Part shown: piece after piece, positions 25,729 to 33,586 of the stretch
Layout of the letters: every line of letters begins with the position of its first letter
Numbering within the stretch: position 1 is the stretch's first letter
DNA from: Falsibacillus pallidus
GTDB taxonomy: Bacteria; Bacillota; Bacilli; Bacillales; DSM-25281
Reading direction: 5' to 3'
Assembly (NCBI RefSeq): GCF_003350505.1
Contig: NZ_QQAY01000023.1
Location: 1-33,661 of the forward strand
DNA: 33,661 bases
Translations under genes and position numbers: made by a program
The notes under the pieces: generated by a model
What the model saw: the letters and a program-made list of their open reading frames with translations, nothing else
The model's database searches: none
What the model was told of the DNA's origin: nothing

Positions 25729-26736
25729 ATGAATAACGCAATTGTTGTAGAGAATCTCCGTAAAGAATTCAAGGCTTATTCAAGCCGTTCAGGATTGGCA
25801 GGGGCATTTCGCGATCTATTCACGCGGAACTATAAAATCGTCCCCGCCGTCAATGATATAAGCTTTACTGTGAAAAAAGGGGAAATGGTCGGATACATCG
25901 GGGAGAATGGAGCAGGAAAATCGACCACGATCAAGATGCTCACAGGAATCTTGACTCCGACATCCGGAGCCGTTGAAGTGAACGGGATGAATCCTCATAA
26001 AGAAAGGGAAAAGTTCGTCAATACCATTGGCGTAGTATTCGGCCAGCGTTCCCAGCTTTGGTGGGATATCGCCGTGCAGGAATCGTTTCGCCTTTTGAAA
26101 AAGGTATACAAAGTTTCGGATGAACAGTATGACGAGCATATGAGCCACGTCATCGAGACGCTGGAGATCGGACCGCTTTTGGACAAGCCTGTCCGTAAAT
26201 TATCGCTCGGGCAGAGGATGCGCTGTGAATTGGCAGCAGCCCTCATCCATAATCCACCTCTATTGTTTTTGGATGAACCGACGATTGGACTCGATGTCCT
26301 GGTGAAATTAAAAATCAGGCAGTTCCTTAAGGAAATCAATGAGAAATTCAACACGACGATCCTTCTCACAACCCATGACCTTTCTGACATCGAAGCGCTT
26401 TGCGATAGAGTGGTCATGCTTGATGAAGGACAGATCATCTACGACGGGGCCCTCAATCAGCTGAAACAGAGCTGGGGAGATAAAAAGGAAGTGGAGTTTC
26501 AGTTCCTTGAGCAAATTGATGAAGAAGAGCTTGTGTTCCTCACTCAAAATTTGGAGGCTGTCTGGGATATTGATCGCAGGCTTCATAAATACATCGCGAC
26601 GGTAGACGCTAATGATCAAAAGATCTCAGAGCTTATCGCTTCCGTTGTATCGAGGTTCAAGATCAAAGATATTAAAATCCAGGAAACCTCCACAGAAGAA
26701 ATCATCCGAAACATCTATGAAAAAGGCTTCGTGTGA
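25729..26736 (+). CDS. ABC-2 type transporter ATP-binding protein
   Basis: This 335-residue ATPase has Walker A GENGAGKST (58-66), the Q-loop VVFGQRSQLWWD, the signature LSLGQRMRCELAAAL, Walker B LLFLDEPTIGLD and the switch TTHDLSD. The long N-terminal insert before Walker A (SGLAGAFRDLFTRNYK) and the QRSQLWWD segment are typical of the COG4586 group, which pairs with the two permease types that follow. Some relatives are described as viologen exporters. The substrate here is unknown. The ATG follows AAGGAAGGAGCG. It begins a three-gene unit. Confidence 0.9.
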   Translation: MNNAIVVENLRKEFKAYSSRSGLAGAFRDLFTRNYKIVPAVNDISFTVKKGEMVGYIGENGAGKSTTIKMLTGILTPTSGAVEVNGMNPHKEREKFVNTIGVVFGQRSQLWWDIAVQESFRLLKKVYKVSDEQYDEHMSHVIETLEIGPLLDKPVRKLSLGQRMRCELAAALIHNPPLLFLDEPTIGLDVLVKLKIRQFLKEINEKFNTTILLTTHDLSDIEALCDRVVMLDEGQIIYDGALNQLKQSWGDKKEVEFQFLEQIDEEELVFLTQNLEAVWDIDRRLHKYIATVDANDQKISELIASVVSRFKIKDIKIQETSTEEIIRNIYEKGFV

Positions 26737-26750
26737 AAGGAGGATGAATC

Positions 26751-27542
26751 ATGGGAAAATACTTGGAAATGATTCGCATCCGCTTTTTGATGATGCTGGC
26801 GTATCGGACCAACTATTATAGCGGCATCCTGATCTACAGCATCAACATCGGGGCCTACTACTTCCTTTGGCAGGCTATTTATGGAGGGAAGCAGGACATT
26901 GAAGGACTCTCTGTTCTCCAGATGACCACCTATATCGCTGTTGCCTGGATGGCGCGGGCATTTTATTTCAACAATATCGACCGTGAAATCGCCCAGGAGA
27001 TCAAAGAAGGAAAGGTTGCGGTGGAACTCATCCGGCCTTACAGCTATCTAGGAATGAAAACGATGCAGGGTCTTGGGGAAGGAATCTTCCGTCTGCTGTT
27101 TTTCTCTATTCCCGGCATGGTCATCGTTTCGTTGATATTCAGGCTCCACGTGGCATTTGATCCGTCGGTATGGTCCTGGTTCGGAATATCGATTGTCCTC
27201 AGTTTCATCATCAACACCCAGATCAACCTGCTGACAGGAATGACGACTTTTTTCTTATTTAATAACGATGGCTTGATCCGTGCCAAAAGGGTGGTCATTG
27301 ATTTGTTTTCCGGTCTGCTGCTCCCGATCAGTTTCTTTCCGATGTGGGCGCAAACCGTCATGAAGTATTTGCCGTTTCAAGGCATCAGCTATGTGCCGAG
27401 CATGATTTTCACAGAAGGCTTCAAAGGAAACGAAATGATCCAGGCGATCCTCCTGCAATTGGCGTGGACCGTCATTTTGCTCATCCCGATAGGCGTCCTG
27501 TGGAAGCTGGCAAAAAAACAAATGATTATTCAAGGAGGGTGA
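26751..27542 (+). CDS. ABC-2 family permease (COG4587 type)
   Basis: This 263-residue membrane protein has six hydrophobic segments, including LIYSINIGAYYFLWQAIY, LLFFSIPGMVIVSLIF and ILLQLAWTVILLIPIGVLW. The conserved AWMARAFYFNNIDREIAQEI is typical of this permease type. It starts 15 bases after the ATPase gene, with AAAGGAGGATGAATC as ribosome site, and is followed closely by the second permease, so the three form one operon and one heteromeric exporter. Confidence 0.87.
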   Translation: MGKYLEMIRIRFLMMLAYRTNYYSGILIYSINIGAYYFLWQAIYGGKQDIEGLSVLQMTTYIAVAWMARAFYFNNIDREIAQEIKEGKVAVELIRPYSYLGMKTMQGLGEGIFRLLFFSIPGMVIVSLIFRLHVAFDPSVWSWFGISIVLSFIINTQINLLTGMTTFFLFNNDGLIRAKRVVIDLFSGLLLPISFFPMWAQTVMKYLPFQGISYVPSMIFTEGFKGNEMIQAILLQLAWTVILLIPIGVLWKLAKKQMIIQGG

Positions 27543-27546
27543 CAGC

Positions 27547-28332
27547 ATGTTTTATTTGAAGATGTTTTTTCAATACGTCGCCCAATATATAAAAGTAAGG
27601 CTGCAGTACCGGACAGATTTACTGGTTGAATTTTTATCGGATCTTTTATTTCAAGGCGTGAACCTCGTCTTTATCTTGATTGTCTTTGGCCATACAAAGC
27701 TCTTGAGCGGCTGGAGCCAATATGAAATCATCTTTATCTACGGTTTCTTTTTAGTGCCGTTCGCCATTTTTTCATCCTTCTTCAATATTTGGGATTTCAA
27801 TGACCGCTATATCGTGAAAGGTGAAATGGACAGGATATTGACAAGGCCCATCCATAGCCTGTTTCAAATCATCCTGGAGAGAATTGAATTGGAGTCGCTT
27901 CTCGGAGTAGTGACGGGGATTGCTGTCATGCTATACTCCGGAGGCAAATTGGGGATCGGCCTTCATTGGTATGATCCGTTTCTATTCATCTTGTTTGCCA
28001 TCGGCGGCGCCCTTGTCTATGGAGGAATCTTCATTATAATGGCAGCCATCGGATTCTGGTCTGATGCGAAGACCTCGATCATGCCGATGATGTACAATAT
28101 CGGGAACTACGGACGGTATCCGGTGAATATCTACAACACGGTCATCCGTTTTGTGCTGACGTGGATCCTGCCATTTGCGTTTGTCGGCGTTTACCCAGCC
28201 TCTTATTTCTTGGGGAAAGAAGAATGGTACGGATATGCGTTCATGACGCCGGTAATCGGCATCCTATTTATCACCTTATCTGTCTTCCTATGGAATAAAG
28301 GCGTCAAACGCTACCGGGGAGCAGGGAACTGA
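27547..28332 (+). CDS. ABC-2 family permease (COG3694 type)
   Basis: This 261-residue permease has about six hydrophobic segments and the family pattern YGFFLVPFAIFSSFFNIWDF followed by GEMDRILTRPIHSLFQI, then GFWSDAKTSIMPMMYNIGNY. It overlaps no gene but starts four bases after the preceding stop, behind AAGGAGGGTGA. A strong terminator follows, closing the operon. Confidence 0.88.
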   Translation: MFYLKMFFQYVAQYIKVRLQYRTDLLVEFLSDLLFQGVNLVFILIVFGHTKLLSGWSQYEIIFIYGFFLVPFAIFSSFFNIWDFNDRYIVKGEMDRILTRPIHSLFQIILERIELESLLGVVTGIAVMLYSGGKLGIGLHWYDPFLFILFAIGGALVYGGIFIIMAAIGFWSDAKTSIMPMMYNIGNYGRYPVNIYNTVIRFVLTWILPFAFVGVYPASYFLGKEEWYGYAFMTPVIGILFITLSVFLWNKGVKRYRGAGN

Positions 28333-28341
28333 TTTGTTTTG

Positions 28342-28371
28342 AAAGCTTGGACATTTGTCCGGGCTTTTTTT
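28342..28371 (+). terminator. Terminator of the ABC-2 operon
   Basis: A 12-bp stem with two G-T pairs, AAAGCTTGGACA (28342-28353) with TGTCCGGGCTTT (28356-28367), is followed by T. Confidence 0.88.
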
Positions 28372-28407
28372 CATACAATGTGATGAGAAGCCTTTGGGGG
28401 TGGAGGA

Positions 28408-28815
28408 ATGCTGGAGGTATTTATGGGGGCGGTGGTCATCTGCATGATGGTCAGCATCAGGAATCTATTTTTGCCCTCGAAGATGAAGCAGCGGCATTTT
28501 TCGCTGGAAAACTTTATATTCATCAGTTTGATCTATCTGACGCTTATGATTGGCTTCGGATTATTATATATGGCCCTTGAATTGCAGGGAGTCCGCGTTC
28601 TGGCAGATAATTCAGGTGTTTCCGTGGAATCTTTTGTGAATAAATTCATGACCTATGTGTATTTCAGCGGCATGACCCTGTTCTCCGTTGGGTATGGGGA
28701 TGTCATCCCTGTTGAGGCTGGAAGGGTGCTGGTCATATTGGAGGCGCTGATCGGCTATACAATTCCTGCGGCTTTTGTGGTGAGGACGGTATTGGACATA
28801 GAAAAGCAGTCTTAG
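28408..28815 (+). CDS. Potassium channel family protein (two-pore-helix type, no regulatory domain)
   Basis: This 135-residue protein has hydrophobic segments at about 6-20, 36-55 and 102-125. The K+ selectivity filter SVGYGD (93-98) sits in the pore segment MTLFSVGYGDVIP. It has no cytoplasmic RCK/TrkA-N domain, so any gating must come from elsewhere. The ATG at 28408 has a G-rich site close to it; an alternative ATG at 28423 (MGAVVICMM) has a better spaced GGAGG and is equally possible. A pore of four subunits is inferred from the family. Confidence 0.85.
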   Translation: MLEVFMGAVVICMMVSIRNLFLPSKMKQRHFSLENFIFISLIYLTLMIGFGLLYMALELQGVRVLADNSGVSVESFVNKFMTYVYFSGMTLFSVGYGDVIPVEAGRVLVILEALIGYTIPAAFVVRTVLDIEKQS

Positions 28816-28890
28816 CACCTTGTCATTTGTTTTCTTCCCCCAATTTGGTTAGGCTAGAGGTAGAAGCTTTATTAATGGGAGGAAACAAAC

Positions 28891-29361
28891 ATGACATTAG
28901 AAATTGGCCAGCTGGCACCGGACTTTGAATTGACCGCAAGCAATGGGGAAAAAGTGAAATTATCGGATTACCACGGGAAGAAAAATATCGTCCTTTACTT
29001 TTATCCAAAGGACATGACACCGGGATGTACAACGGAAGCGTGCGATTTCCGCGATCAGTACGAAAGTTTTTCCGGCCTTGATACCGTCATCCTTGGTGTA
29101 AGCCCGGATCCGATCGATAAACATCAAAAATTCGTGGAGAAGCATTCGCTTCCATTCTTGCTGCTTGTCGACGAGGATCACAAGGTGGCGGAAGACTATG
29201 GCGTTTGGCAGTTGAAGAAGAACTTCGGCAAGGAATACATGGGCATCGTGAGGTCCACCTTCATCATCGGAAAAGACGGGCAGCTTGCGAAAGAGTGGCG
29301 TCAGGTTAAAGTGAAGGACCACGTAGCAGAAGCGCTCCAATTCATCAAAGATCATATGTAA
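28891..29361 (+). CDS. bcp: Thioredoxin-dependent peroxiredoxin (Bcp, YgaF)
   Basis: This 156-residue atypical two-cysteine peroxiredoxin reduces hydrogen peroxide and organic peroxides. It has peroxidatic Cys46 in DMTPGCTTEACDF and the resolving Cys51 five residues on. The length is normal for the family. B. subtilis ygaF lies in the same place between gsaB and perR. The ATG follows GGGAGGAAACAAAC. Confidence 0.94.
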   Translation: MTLEIGQLAPDFELTASNGEKVKLSDYHGKKNIVLYFYPKDMTPGCTTEACDFRDQYESFSGLDTVILGVSPDPIDKHQKFVEKHSLPFLLLVDEDHKVAEDYGVWQLKKNFGKEYMGIVRSTFIIGKDGQLAKEWRQVKVKDHVAEALQFIKDHM

Positions 29362-29388
29362 AAAAACATTGAAAATGGGAGAAAAACC

Positions 29389-29475
29389 ATGCCTATTTTA
29401 ATGAAGTTGTGGCGTTTGTCCATGCATTTTCTGCAAACGAACATACTTTATACTAGGGCATACCTCCTCAGATAG
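29389..29475 (+). CDS. Candidate 28-residue hydrophobic peptide
   Basis: This short frame begins at an ATG seven bases after GGGAG and reads MPILMKLWRLSMHFLQTNIL, then YTRAYLLR and TAG. It is hydrophobic and basic, could be a single amphipathic or membrane helix, and is followed by a strong terminator at 29485-29514. I do not recognise a family. It may be a real small protein, or a chance frame in the bcp 3' region. Confidence 0.4.
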   Translation: MPILMKLWRLSMHFLQTNILYTRAYLLR

Positions 29476-29484
29476 TCACACGTT

Positions 29485-29514
29485 AAGAGCCGATAAACTC
29501 GGCTCTCTTTTTTT
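29485..29514 (+). terminator. Terminator after bcp and the small frame
   Basis: A 7-bp perfect stem, GAGCCGA (29487-29493) with TCGGCTC (29499-29505), is followed by TCTTTTTTT. Confidence 0.9.
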
Positions 29515-29600
29515 GCACGGAGTGTTTCTAATGTGGACTATTCAACGGGTATGATAAAATAGTCAGAAATAGAGAAAGTCCAGGAATGGGGGATTTATAG

Positions 29601-30551
29601 ATGGATGTGCTGTTTACTTTTTCTCCCCCGGAGGAATTGTTGAAACCGCTTAAACAAGTGGAGGCTGATTTGAACCTTCATACTGTTTCTTCTATTGATG
29701 AAGAAAATGGACTCCTTGCTGAGGCTGAAGTCCTCGTCACCTTTGGAGAGGATCTGACAGAAGGGCACATCAGGAAGGCCCAAAAAGTAAAATGGATCAT
29801 GGTGGTCTCTGCCGGACTGGAAAAAATGCCGTTAGATGCAATTGCTGAAAGGGGCATCCTTCTGACAAATGCAAAGGGGATACATAAAAAACCAATGGCG
29901 GAATTCACCATCGGCTTGATGATTCAATACGTAAAGCAGCTCGGTGCGTTCCGGGACCAGCAGCGTGAAGGCATCTGGCGGCCTGATCTGAAAATGGGTG
30001 AGCTGTCAGGCAAAAACCTGATGATTGTCGGAGCGGGAGCAATCGGAACCGAGATAGCAAAAGCAGCAAACTTCTTTGGAATGGCTGTTTATGGTGTAAA
30101 CTCAACCGGTAAGCCCATAAAGAATTTTCAGGATATGTACACAATCGAATCATTCAAAGAAGCCCTTCCTATTATGGATTTTATCATCAACATCTTGCCG
30201 AGCACTGATAAAACGAAATATCTTTATCAAAAAGAGCATTTCACGGCTATGAAGGAGACAGCCGTCTTTATCAATATCGGTAGAGGGGATGCGGTTTCTG
30301 AGGAAGTTTTGATTGAAGCTCTGGAGGAAGAACGAATTGCCCACGCATTTATGGATGTATTTGAAACAGAACCGCTGCCTGAGGGCCATCCATTTTGGAA
30401 ATTAAAAAATCTGACGCTCACTCCACACGTTTCGAGCCATTCGGATGACTATTTGCCAAGGGCATTTGAAATATTTAAGCATAATCTTCATACATATATC
30501 AATAATAAAAACAACTTTATGAACGTGGTAGATCCAAAGAGGGGGTATTAG
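29601..30551 (+). CDS. D-2-hydroxyacid dehydrogenase family protein
   Basis: This 316-residue NAD(P)-dependent enzyme should interconvert a 2-oxoacid and a D-2-hydroxyacid. It has the Rossmann motif GAGAIGTEIA (144-153) and the catalytic set Arg228 (NIGRGDAV), Glu257 (DVFETEPLP) and His276 (LTPHVSSHS). The substrate cannot be predicted; its size and MDVLFTFSP start resemble the YgeW/hydroxyphenylpyruvate-reductase-like branch only loosely. It is separated by three bases from the cobalamin adenosyltransferase gene, so the two are probably co-transcribed. The ATG follows TGGGGGA. Confidence 0.88.
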   Translation: MDVLFTFSPPEELLKPLKQVEADLNLHTVSSIDEENGLLAEAEVLVTFGEDLTEGHIRKAQKVKWIMVVSAGLEKMPLDAIAERGILLTNAKGIHKKPMAEFTIGLMIQYVKQLGAFRDQQREGIWRPDLKMGELSGKNLMIVGAGAIGTEIAKAANFFGMAVYGVNSTGKPIKNFQDMYTIESFKEALPIMDFIINILPSTDKTKYLYQKEHFTAMKETAVFINIGRGDAVSEEVLIEALEEERIAHAFMDVFETEPLPEGHPFWKLKNLTLTPHVSSHSDDYLPRAFEIFKHNLHTYINNKNNFMNVVDPKRGY

Positions 30552-30554
30552 AAG

Positions 30555-31115
30555 ATGAAAATCTATACAAAAACAGGGGATAAAGGAACGACATCATTAG
30601 TATATGGACAGCGTGTATCCAAAAGCGACCTGAGAGTAGAAGCCTACGGGACATGTGACGAAGCCAACTCCATGATCGGTTTGGCCCTAAGCTACGTGAA
30701 AAAGGAATACTTCGAAGGCAAGGAAGAGTTCGAAAACGCCTTTCATCGAATCCAGACGGCTCTTTTTCATGTAGGGGCAGAACTCGCGACACCTGCAGGA
30801 AAAGAAGTAAAATGGAAAGTGGAAGAAGGGGACATCTCCTTTTTGGAAGGATTGATTGATAAATGGGAGGAGTCATTGGAACCTCTTAAAAACTTTATCC
30901 TCCCAGGGGGACATCCAGCAGGTGCTTCTCTTCATTCAGCGAGGACCATCGCAAGAAGGGCTGAGAGGAATGCGGTCTCTATCGGTGAGGAAGTGAATCC
31001 GCTCGTTCTTTCCTACTTAAATCGACTATCTGATTTGCTGTTTGTGGCAGCGAGATACATCAATGGACAGCTTGGGGAAATAGAGGAAACCCTTCACGCA
31101 GACAGACGGGGATAA
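30555..31115 (+). CDS. Cob(I)yrinic acid a,c-diamide adenosyltransferase, PduO type
   Basis: This 186-residue helical-bundle enzyme transfers the adenosyl group of ATP to cob(I)alamin to make coenzyme B12. The N-terminal ATP-binding signature is YTKTGDKGTTSL, and the family motif HSARTIARRAERNAV and LSYLNRLSDLLFVAARY lie near the C-terminus. B. subtilis YvqK is of this type. The start follows AGAGGGGGTATTAG. It is the second gene of a two-gene unit. No other cobalamin gene is nearby. Confidence 0.92.
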   Translation: MKIYTKTGDKGTTSLVYGQRVSKSDLRVEAYGTCDEANSMIGLALSYVKKEYFEGKEEFENAFHRIQTALFHVGAELATPAGKEVKWKVEEGDISFLEGLIDKWEESLEPLKNFILPGGHPAGASLHSARTIARRAERNAVSIGEEVNPLVLSYLNRLSDLLFVAARYINGQLGEIEETLHADRRG

Positions 31116-31162
31116 TTGACAGAAACATACTTTTCTTAGTAAACTATTTATAAAGATTTTAA
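31116..31162 (+). promoter_or_regulatory. perR promoter and PerR box
   Basis: The -35 TTGACA (31116-31121) and a -10 TAAACT (31140-31145) have an 18-base spacer. Immediately after lies TTATAAAGATTTTAA (31148-31162), which matches 12 of the 14 fixed positions of the PerR box TTATAATNATTATAA and would cover the transcription start. PerR autorepression is known in B. subtilis. A second palindrome, AAGAATGAATTCTT, lies at 31167-31180. Confidence 0.75.
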
Positions 31163-31201
31163 TTTAAGAATGAATTCTTATTAAGAAAGAGGTGCATGAC
31201 C

Positions 31202-31639
31202 GTGTCCCATGATCAGCTCACAGAAGCATTGGATACTTTAAAACAAACAGGGGTGCGAATCACGCCTCAACGTCATGCAATACTTGAATATTTAATTAGC
31301 TCCATGTCACACCCGACGGCCGATGATATCTACAAGGCCCTCGAAGGGAAATTCCCAAACATGAGTGTGGCGACTGTATATAATAATTTGCGAGTATTTC
31401 GTGAGGTTGGCCTGGTCAAAGAATTGACTTATGGGGATTCTTCCAGCCGATTCGATTTCGTCACTACCGACCATTACCATGTCATCTGCGAGTCGTGCGG
31501 CAAAATCGTGGATTTCCATTACCCTGGACTGGATGAAGTTGAACATTTAGCTTCGCACGTCACAGGATTCAAAGTCGGTGCACACCGGATGGAGATTTAT
31601 GGTACATGTCCGGACTGCAGCAAAAAAGACGCTCATTAA
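31202..31639 (+). CDS. perR: Peroxide-responsive Fur-family repressor PerR
   Basis: This 145-residue metal-dependent repressor senses peroxide by iron-catalysed oxidation of its own histidines. With the GTG at 31202 as start, the regulatory metal ligands are His37, Asp85, His91, His93 and Asp104, and the structural zinc ligands are Cys96, Cys99, Cys136 and Cys139: exactly the B. subtilis PerR numbering. That and the spacing to AAAGAGGTG favour this start over the ATG at 31196. It stands one operon away from the peroxidase gene bcp and has a PerR box in its own promoter. Confidence 0.97.
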   Translation: MSHDQLTEALDTLKQTGVRITPQRHAILEYLISSMSHPTADDIYKALEGKFPNMSVATVYNNLRVFREVGLVKELTYGDSSSRFDFVTTDHYHVICESCGKIVDFHYPGLDEVEHLASHVTGFKVGAHRMEIYGTCPDCSKKDAH

Positions 31640-31646
31640 TTCAAAC

Positions 31647-31676
31647 GCCCTTCTATATTGGAGGGCTTATTTTTTT
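31647..31676 (+). terminator. perR terminator
   Basis: A 7-bp stem with one G-T pair, GCCCTTC (31647-31653) with GGAGGGC (31660-31666), is followed by TTATTTTTTT. Confidence 0.87.
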
Positions 31677-31687
31677 ATGTTTGTGAA

Positions 31688-31775
31688 AGGCTCTTTTCTC
31701 AAAGTTTGTTGCTTTAAGGTATTAAAAAAGGATATTTTACGCAATCTATGCAGAATATTCAACTCAAAAGAGCCT
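31688..31775. repeat. 88-bp element with 10-bp terminal inverted repeats
   Basis: Perfect inverted ends AGGCTCTTTT (31688-31697) and AAAAGAGCCT (31766-31775) enclose an AT-rich core without coding sequence, between perR and ygzB. The size and ends would fit a miniature mobile element or a long hairpin. There is only one copy in the window, so the call is tentative. Confidence 0.45.
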
Positions 31776-31865
31776 GGATATACCATTTCAACGCTCACAA
31801 CAGGTATTTTTACGTTAAAATCGGCATTAAGATTTTAACAACAAAATTTACGAAAACAGTCTTGT

Positions 31866-31917
31866 GAAAAAAAGCCCCTTCAGCGAAAGGAGAAAGAATC
31901 TCGCTGAAGGGGCTTTT
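31866..31917 (-). terminator. ygzB terminator
   Basis: A 17-bp perfect stem, AAAAGCCCCTTCAGCGA (31870-31886) with TCGCTGAAGGGGCTTTT (31901-31917), continues on the minus strand into a T-run. Confidence 0.92.
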
Positions 31918-31931
31918 CTGTTGGTGCCGCA

Positions 31932-32276
31932 TTAGCCTTTTTTATTGTAGTTTTCATCAAATTCCTTGCCTTCGAGGTTCTTATCCAATGTAAGCGGCTC
32001 GCGGCAGTGCATGCACATATCGACCCGTCCCAATAGTTTCGTCGGCTTCCCGCAATTCGGACAGACAACTTGAATTGCTTTCGTGGAAAGCATCCCGATC
32101 CAGAAATAAACCACCGTGCTTGCGATGATCGACAAAAGGCCGAGGATCATGAAGATGGTCATGACGATTGGATGGGTGCGGAAGAAGATGCCTATGTACA
32201 TAATAATGAAACCGATGAAAATCAAACTAAGCGCAAATGTGCGGATTTTATTTATTTTATTCGAGTATTTTGCCAT
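31932..32276 (-). CDS. ygzB: YgzB family membrane protein (UPF0295)
   Basis: This 114-residue protein has two membrane helices (about 14-34 and 40-62) and then a C-terminal zinc ribbon with CPNC and CMHC cysteine pairs. The family is small, of unknown function, and sits between perR and ygxA in B. subtilis as it does here. The ATG lies behind GGAGGGACAAACG. Confidence 0.9.
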   Translation of the reverse strand: MAKYSNKINKIRTFALSLIFIGFIIMYIGIFFRTHPIVMTIFMILGLLSIIASTVVYFWIGMLSTKAIQVVCPNCGKPTKLLGRVDMCMHCREPLTLDKNLEGKEFDENYNKKG

Positions 32277-32437
32277 CGTTTGTCCCTCCTAGAAAATTAC
32301 TATATCACACTTTTCTTACAAATAAGTAGGAATCTTTGACAAGGCAGTGTCGAAAATTGTCTTTTAAATCAGCAGGAAATTTATTATGATTGTCGAAGTA
32401 GTATCCTAAAATGCTAGTTATATGGAGGAGTTAGTTT

Positions 32438-33313
32438 ATGGAGGATATCCTTCGCCCCATTTATCAAGAACGGGCAAGCCAACAAAATACATTAGGGATT
32501 TTAAGGATAGAAAAGAGACTTCATGCAAGTCCTATTACAGATACATTTGATACAGTCCTGCTTGTCATTGTCCGGGAAGCGGACCAGTCTGTCTTTATCA
32601 AGCACTATACTTACCAAGATCAAAAAGCGGCCCTGCACATCGTCACAGAAGAGCAGCTTAAAGAGTGGATCCTATTAGGAAGCAACCGAAAAATCGTCGA
32701 TTGGCTCTTTAATGGGAAAATTCTATTCGACAGAAACGAATATGTGGATGGATTGAAAATGGAGCTCCGTGACTTTCCTTTCTATGGAAGGAAAATTAAA
32801 ATGGGGATGGAGTTTGCGAAATTAATCAGAAGGTACACAGATGGCAGAGCCTTCTTTGACAATCATCATTATCTCGATGCCTACAACCATATTGTCCACT
32901 CGCTGCATCACCTGGCACGTCTGGCGGTCATCGAAAACGGATTTCATCCGGAAGTGACAGTCTGGAATCAGGTGAAGCAGATTGAACCGGAAATCTTTAA
33001 ATTGTACGAAGAATTGGTTACAAGCGATGAATCTATTGATAAGCGGCTGGAGCTATTATTCCTGGCAAGCGAATTCCTCATCCATTCAAGGATGAAATCA
33101 GGCACCTCTCATTTAATAGAGGTTCTTGAAATGAAAGAGTCATGGAGCATCAATGATCTTATGCACCATGAAGAACTCCAGCACTATTCTGTTGATTTAC
33201 CAATTTTGCTTGAGTATCTAGCAGATAAGAATTGTGTTTCTATAGAGAATGTAGAGACGAAGGGGCAGGGGATCTTCCATAGGTATTATTCTGTTCCGAA
33301 AAAATTATCTTAA
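32438..33313 (+). CDS. ygxA: Nucleotidyltransferase-like protein YgxA
   Basis: This 291-residue protein matches B. subtilis YgxA in length and in position directly upstream of an rRNA operon. The N-terminal part (to about residue 120, with FDTVLLVIVREADQSVFIKHY) is the divergent nucleotidyltransferase-like fold; the rest is helical (TDGRAFFDNHHYLDAYNHIV). A canonical catalytic nucleotidyltransferase motif is not evident, so activity is uncertain. The ATG follows TGGAGGAG. Confidence 0.88.
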   Translation: MEDILRPIYQERASQQNTLGILRIEKRLHASPITDTFDTVLLVIVREADQSVFIKHYTYQDQKAALHIVTEEQLKEWILLGSNRKIVDWLFNGKILFDRNEYVDGLKMELRDFPFYGRKIKMGMEFAKLIRRYTDGRAFFDNHHYLDAYNHIVHSLHHLARLAVIENGFHPEVTVWNQVKQIEPEIFKLYEELVTSDESIDKRLELLFLASEFLIHSRMKSGTSHLIEVLEMKESWSINDLMHHEELQHYSVDLPILLEYLADKNCVSIENVETKGQGIFHRYYSVPKKLS

Positions 33314-33329
33314 AATATCATTTTTAGTG

Positions 33330-33358
33330 TTGACTTTATATTATAAGGCTGATATATT
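33330..33358 (+). promoter_or_regulatory. rRNA operon promoter P1
   Basis: The -35 TTGACT (33330-33335) and -10 TATATT (33353-33358) have an ideal 17-base spacer, just downstream of ygxA. Confidence 0.85.
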
Positions 33359-33425
33359 TATAAGCGTCGCTGCTGAACAACTCATTTAGCAGCGGCGAAG
33401 AAAAATAAAAGTTCTTAAAAAAGTG

Positions 33426-33454
33426 TTGACATGAAAGTCGGCATTTGGTAAGAT
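33426..33454 (+). promoter_or_regulatory. rRNA operon promoter P2
   Basis: The perfect -35 TTGACA (33426-33431) and -10 TAAGAT (33449-33454) have a 17-base spacer. With P1 it forms the tandem promoter pair typical of Bacillus rRNA operons. Confidence 0.87.
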
Positions 33455-33487
33455 AATAAAGTCGCTTCTGAGAGACGAAAGCGAAAT

Positions 33488-33503
33488 TGATCTTTGAAAA
33501 CTG
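33488..33503 (+). promoter_or_regulatory. rRNA leader boxA-like antitermination site
   Basis: TGATCTTTGAAAACTG in the leader resembles the TGCTCTTTGAAAACT boxA of Bacillus rRNA operons, where NusB/NusE bind to prevent premature termination. Confidence 0.7.
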
Positions 33504-33586
33504 AACAAAACAAAACGTCAACGTTAATCAATTTTTTTAAAAATCGAGCTAATCAAGCTTGAAACTTTGTGGCTTTGAGCCAACAA

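Noticed and set aside
31578-31838. 86-codon frame crossing the perR 3' end
   Set aside because: It starts inside perR, crosses the terminator and the inverted-repeat element, and has no ribosome site.
33336-33521. Minus-strand 61-codon frame in the rRNA promoter region
   Set aside because: It covers both rRNA promoters and the leader; no start signal.
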